Source: DASPOF01 sp035626155
GTDB taxonomy: Bacteria > Desulfobacterota > Binatia > Binatales > Binataceae
NCBI GenBank assembly: GCA_035626155.1
Contig: DASPOF010000038.1
Span: 1-5,625, forward strand
Direction of reading: 5' to 3'
DNA: 5,625 bases
The first letter of the stretch is position 1, and each line of letters opens with the position of its first letter. Positions 1 through 5,625 of this stretch are shown here, piece after piece. The position numbers and the translations under genes were made by a program. A model generated the notes under the pieces. It did not search any database and had not been told where the DNA came from. It worked only from the letters and a program-made list of their open reading frames with translations.

Positions 1-654
1 GCGGGCGGAGACGCGGCTGGTGGTGACGTTGGCGATGAGCCCGCTTCGGAAGCGCAGCCGCGCGTTCGCAAGGTCGATGCGATCGGTCAGAATCGCGACG
101 CCGACCGCCTCCACCGATTCGACCTCCGATGGCGCGAGCGAAAGAATCACGTCGAGATCGTGGACCATCAGGTCGAGGATTACATCCACATCGGTGCCGC
201 GCTCGGTGAAGGGCGCAAGGCGGTGGGACTCGACGAACCGGGGCGCCTTTACGATCGAATGCAGGTGAACGACGGCGGGATTGAAGCGCTCCAGGTGGCC
301 GATCTGAAGAATTCGGCCGCTGCGCGCCGCAATCGCCGCAAGCTCGCGCGCCTCGGCCAACGTCGCCGCCATCGGCTTTTCCAGCAGCACGTCGATTCCC
401 GCGGCGAGCAGGCCCGATGCGATCTCAAGATGGGTTACGCCGGGCGATGCGACGGTTGCGATATCGGCCTTGCCCGCAACCGCCCGGTAGTCGGTCAGCG
501 CGGCGGCGCCGGTCTCGCGCGCCAGACGCTCGGCGCGCTCGCGATCGATGTCGGCCACGCAGGCGAGCTTGATTCCGGGGATGGCGGCGTACTTGCGGGC
601 ATGAAGGGTGCCGAGCCGCCCCGCACCAATCACCGCGGCGCGAATCTCAGCCAT
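1..654 (-). CDS. Gfo/Idh/MocA-family NAD(P)-dependent oxidoreductase, 3' end cut by window edge
   Basis: The frame is open from an ATG at 654 to the window edge, giving 218 codons of a family usually about 310–350 residues long; most of the C-terminal half is missing. The N-terminus is a Rossmann fold with the dinucleotide motif GAGRLG at residues 10–15 and an acidic residue after the second strand (VADID, 33–37). EKP at 92–94 carries the family's conserved lysine, followed by GHLERFNP (119–126) and VHDLD (164–168) with the His/Asp expected near the active site. The family oxidises or reduces a sugar or related hydroxyl with NAD(P); the substrate cannot be read from sequence. The start overlaps the lpxI stop by 8 nt (ATGGCTGA) and has no strong Shine-Dalgarno, so translation is probably coupled. 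In related operons lpxB usually follows. Its place in a lipid A operon suggests a sugar-nucleotide substrate, possibly GnnA-like oxidation of the UDP-GlcNAc 3-position; that is inference. Confidence 0.9.
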   Translation of the reverse strand, partial: MAEIRAAVIGAGRLGTLHARKYAAIPGIKLACVADIDRERAERLARETGAAALTDYRAVAGKADIATVASPGVTHLEIASGLLAAGIDVLLEKPMAATLAEARELAAIAARSGRILQIGHLERFNPAVVHLHSIVKAPRFVESHRLAPFTERGTDVDVILDLMVHDLDVILSLAPSEVESVEAVGVAILTDRIDLANARLRFRSGLIANVTTSRVSAR

Positions 655-1450
655 GACCGTACACCGTGACTGCGCGCTCGCGCGCAAGTTCAAGCGTGCG
701 CTCGCGTTCGAGAATGAGAGCGACGCCGGCCTCGACCCCGATCATCGCCGCGCCGATTTCGGCGAGCAGCTCGATCGTCGCCGGGCCGATCGCGGGACGG
801 TCGAAGCGCAAATCCTGGCCGGGCTTCGCCGCCTTGGCGATGACGAGGCCTTTGCCGGCGAGCGCCGCGGCGCGCCTGAGCGCCGCGTTGGTTCCCTCGA
901 CCGCCTCCACCGCCGCTACGGTCCCGTCGCGGACCGCGACGGTCTGGCCGATATCGAAGCGTCCGATCTGACGCGCGACGGCGAAGGCGAGTTCGAGATC
1001 CTTGAGAGCCGGCTGGCTGGGCTGGGGGCCCGCTTCGAGGCCCGGATGCGCCAGCAATTCCCCGACCCACGGAACGGGATCGATAACCGGGATGCCTTCG
1101 CTTTCGATTTCCGCGGCTACACCGCGCAACACCGCATCGTCACTGAATCGCCCGATTCGCGCGAGCATCTTTAGCGCGCGCGCGTCGGGGGCGAACGAGT
1201 CCGCCAGCCGCGCGCGCGAGATTCCTCCCGCCATCGCGGCCTCGGTGACGTTGGCCGCCTTGAGAACCCCGATTATGCGTTCGAGTTCGCCGACTTTGAT
1301 CCAGGTGATTTCGTCCACCTCGGCTTCGAGCGCAGGGTCGGATTCGCCCGCGTGCGCGAGCGCGACGACCGCAATCCCGCGCCGGCGCGCGCCGCGGGCA
1401 ACCTCGATGGGGAAGACGCCGTTGCCGGCGATCAGGCCGAGCTTATTCAC
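647..1450 (-). CDS. lpxI: LpxI, UDP-2,3-diacylglucosamine pyrophosphatase (DUF1009 family)
   Basis: This 267-residue protein is full length for LpxI, which hydrolyses UDP-2,3-diacylglucosamine to 2,3-diacylglucosamine-1-phosphate (lipid X) and UMP on the cytoplasmic side of lipid A synthesis. It replaces the unrelated LpxH in many alpha- and deltaproteobacteria. The N-terminus KLGLIAGNG (3–11) is the family signature. Further matches to my recollection of Caulobacter LpxI are AGGISR (74–79), PDARALK (88–94), the IGRFDIGQ block (162–169), VEAVEGT (181–187) and LRFDRPAIG (214–222). Asp217 aligns with Caulobacter Asp225, whose substitution abolishes activity. The family's EGTD reads EGTN here (Asn188). 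The start is a GTG at 1450 overlapping the lpxA stop by 8 nt (GTGAATAA). It puts the conserved N-terminus at residue 3, and no better start exists. There is no strong ribosome binding site, so coupling to lpxA is likely. The stop overlaps the oxidoreductase start by 8 nt. Confidence 0.95.
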   Translation of the reverse strand: MNKLGLIAGNGVFPIEVARGARRRGIAVVALAHAGESDPALEAEVDEITWIKVGELERIIGVLKAANVTEAAMAGGISRARLADSFAPDARALKMLARIGRFSDDAVLRGVAAEIESEGIPVIDPVPWVGELLAHPGLEAGPQPSQPALKDLELAFAVARQIGRFDIGQTVAVRDGTVAAVEAVEGTNAALRRAAALAGKGLVIAKAAKPGQDLRFDRPAIGPATIELLAEIGAAMIGVEAGVALILERERTLELARERAVTVYGHG

Positions 1451-2234
1451 GCTCGCGGCTGACGACTCCGCGTTTGGAATTCGCGATGAAATCCGCGAGG
1501 CGGCGGACCTCCGCGCACTCGCCGTGCTCGCGCAGCACGTTCTCCAACGCTTCCTCGCGCGGGAGCTTGGAGTAAAAGAGCGTGCGCATCGCGGCCTTCA
1601 GCACCGCGATCGTTTCGGGCGAAAACCCGCTGCGCTGCAGCCCGACCACGTTGACGCCGACCAGATGCGCGCGGTCGCCCGCCACCCTGGCGTAGGGCGG
1701 CACGTCGCGCTCGACCTTGGCGCCGGCGGCCAGAAACGCGTGCGCGCCAACGTGGCAAAACTGCTGCACGCCGCACATCCCCTCGATGGTTACGTGCTCA
1801 TCGAAAATACAATGGCCCGCGACCTGCGTCGAATTGGTGATTATGCAGTGGTCGCCCACGATGCAGTCGTGCGCGATGTGCGTGTAGGGCATCAGCAGGA
1901 TGTGATTGCCCAGGCGCGTGACCATCCCGCCGACCTCGGTGCCGCGATGGATGGTGGTGAATTCGCGGATGGTGTTGTCGTCGCCGATCTCGAGCGTGGA
2001 TGGCTCGCCGTGGAACTTGAGATCGGGAGTTGCGGCGCCGACCGAGGCGAACGGGAAGATGCGGTTGCGCCGCCCGATCGTCGTGTTGCACTCGATGACG
2101 GTATGGGCGTCCACGATCGTGCCGGCGCCAATCCGGACGTTAGGCCCGATAACAACCGCGGGCCCAATCTGAGAGCTCGTGTCGATTTCGGCGCTGCGAT
2201 CGATGATCGCGGAAGGATGAATTTTACCGGCTAT
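1443..2234 (-). CDS. lpxA: LpxA, acyl-ACP–UDP-N-acetylglucosamine O-acyltransferase, probable AUA start
   Basis: LpxA moves a 3-hydroxyacyl chain from ACP to the 3-OH of UDP-GlcNAc, the first step of lipid A synthesis, as a cytoplasmic trimer. The protein is a left-handed beta-helix of hexapeptide repeats (about residues 5–185) plus a helical C-terminus. Conserved motifs are KIHPSAII (4–11), FASVG (62–66), PDLKF (70–74), TIHRGT (94–99), THIAHDC (118–124) holding the catalytic His122 (E. coli His125), and DVPPY (177–181). Numbering is offset by 3 from E. coli. E. coli His160, Gly173, Glu200 and Arg205 are Gln157, Ala170, Val197 and Ser202 here. No ATG, GTG, TTG or CTG lies in frame between an upstream stop (2286–2288) and a GTG at 2114, which would delete 40 residues of helix. 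An ATA at 2232–2234 overlaps the fabZ TAG and follows GAGGAG by 8 nt. It gives 263 residues, against 262 in E. coli. Identity is secure; the start codon is inferred. Confidence 0.95.
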   Translation of the reverse strand: MAGKIHPSAIIDRSAEIDTSSQIGPAVVIGPNVRIGAGTIVDAHTVIECNTTIGRRNRIFPFASVGAATPDLKFHGEPSTLEIGDDNTIREFTTIHRGTEVGGMVTRLGNHILLMPYTHIAHDCIVGDHCIITNSTQVAGHCIFDEHVTIEGMCGVQQFCHVGAHAFLAAGAKVERDVPPYARVAGDRAHLVGVNVVGLQRSGFSPETIAVLKAAMRTLFYSKLPREEALENVLREHGECAEVRRLADFIANSKRGVVSRERE

Positions 2235-2686
2235 CGGATCTTCTCCTCGACTTCCATCGCGGACAGCTCGGCCTCCGCGGCAACTTCATCGCCCACCCGC
2301 GCCTCGGCCTGCATCCGCCAGAGCGGACGGTGGTGCTTGATGATCTTCACTTCAATCTTCAACTGGTCGCCGGGAACCACCCGGCGGCGAAAGCGGACCT
2401 TGTCCAGTCCGGTCAGCATGAACAGCCGCGCCGGGTCGGCGGCGCTCTCCTTGAGAGCCAGGATCGCGCCCGCCTGCGCCATCGACTCGACGATCAGCAC
2501 CCCGGGCATCACCGGATGCTCCGGGAAGTGGCCGGTGAAGAACGGCTCGTTGAAGGAGACGTTCTTCACCGCGAGCAGGCGGCCCTTGTCCAGTTCCAGG
2601 ACGCGGTCGATGAGCAGGAACGGGAAGCGGTGGGGCAGAAGCCCGAGCACGCTGCTCAAGTCCGTAATTTTCCCGTCTTCGGCCAC
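2231..2686 (-). CDS. fabZ: FabZ, (3R)-hydroxyacyl-ACP dehydratase
   Basis: FabZ dehydrates (3R)-hydroxyacyl-ACP to trans-2-enoyl-ACP in type II fatty acid synthesis and so competes with LpxA for the same hydroxyacyl-ACP pool. The 151-residue single hot-dog-fold protein is normal length. It shows LPHRFPFLLIDR (17–28), then HFPEHPVMPG (53–62) with catalytic His53, and Glu67 in VLIVESMAQ (63–71); these match E. coli His54 and Glu68. KVRFRRRVVPGD (96–107) is the conserved stretch before the last strands. The chosen start is a GTG at 2686, 31 nt after the skp stop. The only purine-rich run upstream (AAGGGG, 2708–2713) is 21 nt away, so this start is not well supported by a ribosome binding site. 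A TTG at codon 10 or GTG at codon 13 would still keep the whole fold. The gene directly follows skp, where lpxD would normally lie between, and its TAG stop overlaps the inferred lpxA AUA start. Confidence 0.96.
   Translation of the reverse strand: MAEDGKITDLSSVLGLLPHRFPFLLIDRVLELDKGRLLAVKNVSFNEPFFTGHFPEHPVMPGVLIVESMAQAGAILALKESAADPARLFMLTGLDKVRFRRRVVPGDQLKIEVKIIKHHRPLWRMQAEARVGDEVAAEAELSAMEVEEKIR
2243..2248 (-). promoter_or_regulatory. Shine-Dalgarno GAGGAG that sets the lpxA start
   Basis: GAGGAG lies inside the last codons of fabZ and is followed by an 8-nt spacer (AAGATCCG) and then ATA, which forms ATAG with the fabZ stop. Nothing else within reach could be a start for the lpxA frame: the next near-cognate codon is ATT at 2220–2222, 20 nt from this site. 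The site therefore supports reinitiation on AUA. Confidence 0.6.
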
Positions 2687-2717
2687 AACAATCGCCGGGA
2701 AGGAGCGCCCCTTCGGG

Positions 2718-3329
2718 TTACTTCGAAATACTCGACCGTTTGGTGGCCCCGCCGCCGAAATCGCCCGGCGGCGCGGCGCTGGCCGCCGCCTCGGAACCCG
2801 GCTCCCCGAGCGTGCCGATCCTCACGTGCTTGGCGTTGTAGTTGCGGATAACCTCGTCGGTGATGTCGATGCCGGGCGCGCCCCACAGAATCGATCCCTT
2901 CTCCATCACCATCGTGAAGCCATCGCGCTCGCCGATCGACCGGATGACGGTCGCAAGATCGTGAACGATCTTGCCGGTGATCTCGTTGTCCTTGCGCTGA
3001 AGTTCGTCGCGGGAATCCTTGTAATCGCGGTCGAAGTTGGTGGCCTTCTTCTGCAGCTCCTCCTGGAGCGACTGGCGCTGGTCGGGCTGCATCAGCATCC
3101 CCTTCTTCTCGAGCTCGTCCCTGAGCGTCTGGACCTCGCTCTGCTGCTTTTGCAGGCGGGAATCGAGCACCTGGATGCGGCCCTGCATATCGGCCTTGGC
3201 CCGCTTGCCGGCATCGCACTCGTTGAGCGCGCGCTGCACATCCACGTAGGCGAATTTCTGTTCGGCGCGTGCGGGGGCGGCCACCGCGAGTGCAAGAAGA
3301 ACCGCACCGATGATCAACCGCTGTCTCAT
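2718..3329 (-). CDS. skp: Skp/OmpH-family periplasmic chaperone
   Basis: Skp holds unfolded outer-membrane proteins in the periplasm and hands them to the BAM complex. The 203-residue precursor begins with a signal peptide: positive n-region MRQR, hydrophobic core about 5–18, and an A-R-A cleavage site after residue 22. The mature protein opens with FAYVDVQRALNE (26–37), the OmpH signature. Residues about 45–135 are charged and heptad-like (QKQQSEVQTLRDELEKK), matching the two long helical arms. The body closes with the strand-forming GFTMVMEKG (137–145) and ITDEVIRNYN (156–165). A Gly/Ala/Pro-rich tail (about 174–203) looks disordered and is longer than usual. The ATG at 3329 is chosen because it begins the signal peptide and is preceded by GGAGGAG. 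A longer in-frame start at 3431 would bury the signal behind 34 Arg/Ala-rich residues. bamA lies 127 nt upstream and fabZ 31 nt downstream. Confidence 0.93.
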   Translation of the reverse strand: MRQRLIIGAVLLALAVAAPARAEQKFAYVDVQRALNECDAGKRAKADMQGRIQVLDSRLQKQQSEVQTLRDELEKKGMLMQPDQRQSLQEELQKKATNFDRDYKDSRDELQRKDNEITGKIVHDLATVIRSIGERDGFTMVMEKGSILWGAPGIDITDEVIRNYNAKHVRIGTLGEPGSEAAASAAPPGDFGGGATKRSSISK

Positions 3330-3339
3330 TGCCTTGCAA

Positions 3340-3346
3340 CTCCTCC
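3340..3346 (-). promoter_or_regulatory. Strong Shine-Dalgarno for skp
   Basis: GGAGGAG is followed by a 10-nt spacer (TTGCAAGGCA) and then the skp ATG at 3327–3329. It is the clearest ribosome binding site in the window and decides the skp start in favour of the signal-peptide ATG over the longer frame beginning at 3431. Confidence 0.8.
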
Positions 3347-3431
3347 GTCGTATGGTCCGGCGGGCCCGGGGCCGATGCGCTCCGGCGGGAACCGAAGCGC
3401 GGAAGGCCGCCGACAAGCCGCCGCCCGCCAT

Positions 3432-3445
3432 TAAAGCCGGTTTTA
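3432..3445. other. AT-rich 14-bp near-palindrome in the bamA–skp gap
   Basis: On the plus strand this reads TAAAGCCGGTTTTA: TAAA and TTTA arms around CCGG, with one mismatched pair. It starts 11 nt after the bamA stop and stands out against the very GC-rich remainder of the 127-nt gap. It could be an operator half-site pair or part of a weak internal promoter (TTTAAT on the minus strand resembles a -10). It lacks the GC stem and T-run of a terminator. Function is unknown and chance is possible. Confidence 0.3.
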
Positions 3446-3456
3446 CCCTTGCGGCG

Positions 3457-5625
3457 CTAGAGCGGCGCTCCGGCTCCGATTTCGAACACCGTGCTCAGAT
3501 CGGATGGCCGCGGATTGATCGGCCGCGCGAGATCGACGGCGAGCGGGCCAAACGGCGACTTCCACCTGATGCCGATCCCATACGATGCCTGCAGTTTGGT
3601 CGGGTCCATCGAGTCGCTCAGCCGGAAGGACTGGCCCGCGTCGGCGAAAATGACCCCGCGCAATCCCAGTCCGGTAAGGATCGGGAAGGTAATCTCGTTG
3701 CTGAGCAGCAGTTCCTTGCTTCCCCCAATGTCCTGCACGCTAATCGGCTGGCCCGCCGCGTTGTAGATGGTCACTTGCGGGCCGAGCGAATAGAGCTGGT
3801 AGCCGCGCACGTCCGCGCCGCCGCCAACTCCGCCCGGGAAGAAGCGCTCGTAAAGCGGCAGCTCGCCGGCGCTGCCGCTGCTTAAGTTGGTGCCGATGCC
3901 AAACGTAACGCCTTGCGAGACGACGAACGTGCCAAAGGTCTCACTGCGGATGAACGGATAGAAGTAGCGCCCGTGGAGCACGCCTTTGAGAAAGGAGTTG
4001 CCGCCCCCGAGCCCTCCGATTTCTCCGTTGAAGCTCAGGATAGAGCCGGTGCGCGGATCGGTCGGATTGTCCACCGTGAACCGTCGAAAGCTTGGCAACA
4101 GCTCGGAGGTCTGTGTGTACCCCTTGTAGCGCAGGATTTGGTAGGTCGTATTCGCCGGGAGGTTGGTGATGCCGACGCTCTGGAACTGGTAGCCCAACCC
4201 CACGACCGTATCCTTGAGCGAGATCGGTCCCAGGGTTTTGAAGCCCAGCTCGGTCAGCGGATAGGTCGAGTTGATCTGGAACCCCGCCGCGGCCTGATCG
4301 AAGCTCAGCAGAACGGTCTTGTTGTCGAACAGGCTGAGCGCGACGCTGAGCGGGATGTCGAGGAACCAGGGCTCGTTGTAGGTAACGCTGTAGTTCTGGA
4401 ACAGGAAGCCGATCTGCGCATTCAGGATCAGCGACTCGCCGCCGCCGAACAGATTGGTGTTGCCCAGAGTGAAGTTGCCGAACAGCGACTGGAAGCTGTC
4501 GAACCCGCCGGCCACTTGAAGAGTTGCGGTATTCGCTTCGCTGACCGCGACGTCGAGATTGATCTTGTCGGGCTGCGTGGCGGGCGCGGTCGTGAGGCGG
4601 GTATCAGTAAAGAAGCCGAGCCGGTCCAGGCGCGTTTTCGACTCGCGAATCGCCTCGGCGGAAAACGGCTCCTGCTCCTGGATCTGGAGTTCGCGGCGGA
4701 TGACCTTGTCGGAGGTCTTGGTATTGCCCGAGATATTGATTCGGTTAACCAGCACCTCGCGGCCCGGATTGATGTAAAAGACAACGTCGATGATCCGGCG
4801 GGCCTGGTCGAGCCGCGTGCGCGGATCGACGTTGACGTAAGCGTAACCGCGATTCAGATAAAAGTCCGACAGAACGAGCTCGTTGTGGTGGAGGTCCGAG
4901 CCGCGGAAGCGCTCGCCCCGCTTGAGCGTGATCAGGCGGGCAACCTCATGGTGCGGGAACTTGAGATTCCCGCCGAGCGCGATTTTCCCGACCTTGTAGA
5001 CCGGCCCCTCGTCGATCGTGATGTTGATCGTCATCGAGTCGCCGACCCGCTCGATCTTAGGCTCGGCGATTTGAGCGTTGAGATAACCGTTATCGTAGTA
5101 ATAAGCGGTCAGCCGGTCGCGATCGTCCTGGAGCTTCTTTCGGTCGAGCGCGCCGGCTCCGGTAACCCAGCTATAGATCCAGTTGTACGTGCTCGTCTCC
5201 ATGATGTTGCGCAACTGGAACGTGTTGAATGCCTTGTTGCCGTGGAACTCGATCTTCCTGATTTCGACCTGCGGACCCTCGGTGACGCTGAACACCGCGG
5301 TTTCGGTGTTGTCGGGCTGCAAAACCTCGCGAAAAACGATCTTCACGTCCAGGTAGCTCTTTTCCTCGTAGACGCCGGTGAGGTCGTTGATCGTCTCCTT
5401 CACCTGGTTGGGATCGAGGATCGAGCCGGGGTGCACTTTGACGGCCGCGATGACTTTGTCGTCGGTCGTCCGGATCGCCTTCATCCCCTCGAGCTTGACG
5501 TCGGTGACCTGCGGACGCTCCTTGACGACGTAGACGAGCAGGACGCGGCCGTCGGGAAGAGGGATTTTGCGCGCGGCGACTCCCGTCTCGAAGAAGCCCA
5601 TCCGAGAGATCGACTTGATGTCCTC
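3457..5625 (-). CDS. bamA: BamA, outer-membrane protein assembly factor, 5' end cut by window edge
   Basis: BamA inserts beta-barrel proteins, including LptD, into the outer membrane. The frame is open to the right edge, giving 722 residues before the TAG at 3457–3459; the signal peptide and first part of POTRA1 are outside, so the ATG at 5601 is internal. Counting from the first codon seen, 1–38 is the end of POTRA1 (GFF, then VVKERP), followed by POTRA2 (about 39–118), POTRA3 (119–208), POTRA4 (209–290) and POTRA5 (291–363, with ISGNTKT). POTRAs 2 and 3 end in the typical TEGP/DEGP turns. The 16-strand barrel domain occupies about 364–722. It includes the loop-6 VRGY motif (606–609), essential in BamA/TpsB proteins, after a glycine-rich PGGVGGG, and the late SPFGPLAVDLARP block (690–702). 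The C-terminus FEIGAGAPL ends in leucine, not the usual terminal aromatic residue. skp follows 127 nt downstream, as in many Gram-negatives. Confidence 0.96.
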   Translation of the reverse strand, partial: EDIKSISRMGFFETGVAARKIPLPDGRVLLVYVVKERPQVTDVKLEGMKAIRTTDDKVIAAVKVHPGSILDPNQVKETINDLTGVYEEKSYLDVKIVFREVLQPDNTETAVFSVTEGPQVEIRKIEFHGNKAFNTFQLRNIMETSTYNWIYSWVTGAGALDRKKLQDDRDRLTAYYYDNGYLNAQIAEPKIERVGDSMTINITIDEGPVYKVGKIALGGNLKFPHHEVARLITLKRGERFRGSDLHHNELVLSDFYLNRGYAYVNVDPRTRLDQARRIIDVVFYINPGREVLVNRINISGNTKTSDKVIRRELQIQEQEPFSAEAIRESKTRLDRLGFFTDTRLTTAPATQPDKINLDVAVSEANTATLQVAGGFDSFQSLFGNFTLGNTNLFGGGESLILNAQIGFLFQNYSVTYNEPWFLDIPLSVALSLFDNKTVLLSFDQAAAGFQINSTYPLTELGFKTLGPISLKDTVVGLGYQFQSVGITNLPANTTYQILRYKGYTQTSELLPSFRRFTVDNPTDPRTGSILSFNGEIGGLGGGNSFLKGVLHGRYFYPFIRSETFGTFVVSQGVTFGIGTNLSSGSAGELPLYERFFPGGVGGGADVRGYQLYSLGPQVTIYNAAGQPISVQDIGGSKELLLSNEITFPILTGLGLRGVIFADAGQSFRLSDSMDPTKLQASYGIGIRWKSPFGPLAVDLARPINPRPSDLSTVFEIGAGAPL

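Noticed and set aside
160..1174. Plus-strand frames opposite the oxidoreductase and lpxI.
   Set aside because: Arg-rich translations with no motif, exactly antisense to well-supported coding sequence.
1443..2114. lpxA starting at the first standard codon, GTG 2114.
   Set aside because: It would remove 40 residues of conserved hexapeptide repeats that are intact upstream, and would leave a 116-nt hole in an otherwise overlapping operon.
2225..2245. Programmed -1 frameshift producing a FabZ–LpxA fusion.
   Set aside because: No slippery heptamer is present at the junction; termination and reinitiation at ATAG explains the arrangement more simply.
3330..3431. An N-terminally extended skp starting at 3431.
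   Set aside because: It would add 34 Arg/Ala-rich residues before a clear signal peptide, and the strong ribosome binding site serves the ATG at 3329.
1002..3434. An 810-codon plus-strand open frame antisense to lpxI, lpxA, fabZ and skp.
   Set aside because: It is very long but its translation is low-complexity and Arg/Ala/Ser-rich with no recognisable domain. It covers four confidently identified genes, and GC-rich DNA commonly leaves antisense frames free of stops.
3432..3460. Rho-independent terminator after bamA.
   Set aside because: There is no GC-rich stem followed by a T-run; the palindrome is short and AT-armed.

Overview
The window is GC-rich and lies almost wholly inside one minus-strand operon for building the Gram-negative outer membrane. 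Read in the direction of transcription (right to left) the order is bamA (5' end cut by the window edge), skp/ompH, fabZ, lpxA, lpxI and a Gfo/Idh/MocA-family oxidoreductase (3' end cut by the left edge). Every substantial open frame on the plus strand is antisense to one of these genes and looks like a high-GC shadow. No RNA gene, mobile element, CRISPR array or phage sequence was seen.

The source is a diderm bacterium. The order lpxA–lpxI–Gfo/Idh oxidoreductase, the use of LpxI instead of LpxH, and the high GC resemble deltaproteobacterial-grade lineages (Desulfobacterota, Myxococcota, Binatota and similar). This placement is inferred from gene order and protein style, not from a search.

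Region by region: 5625–3457 encodes BamA, the outer-membrane insertase, with the end of POTRA1, four further POTRA domains and the whole barrel. A 127-nt gap (3456–3330) holds a near-palindromic AT-rich motif and a strong ribosome binding site for skp. Skp (3329–2718) is the periplasmic chaperone that delivers unfolded proteins to BamA. A 31-nt gap leads to fabZ (2686–2231), then lpxA, lpxI and the oxidoreductase follow with overlaps of 4, 8 and 8 nt, so translation is probably coupled. FabZ and LpxA both draw on 3-hydroxyacyl-ACP. LpxA starts lipid A synthesis and LpxI hydrolyses UDP-2,3-diacyl-glucosamine to lipid X. The cluster therefore links protein and lipid supply to the outer membrane.

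This is a mostly ordinary housekeeping region and no wholly new system is visible. The points worth checking are: lpxA has no ATG/GTG/TTG/CTG start where its conserved N-terminus begins and appears to start at AUA overlapping the fabZ stop; lpxD is missing from its usual place between skp and fabZ; LpxA has replacements at several normally conserved or specificity-setting positions; and the oxidoreductase may modify the lipid A sugar (GnnA-like) or do something else.
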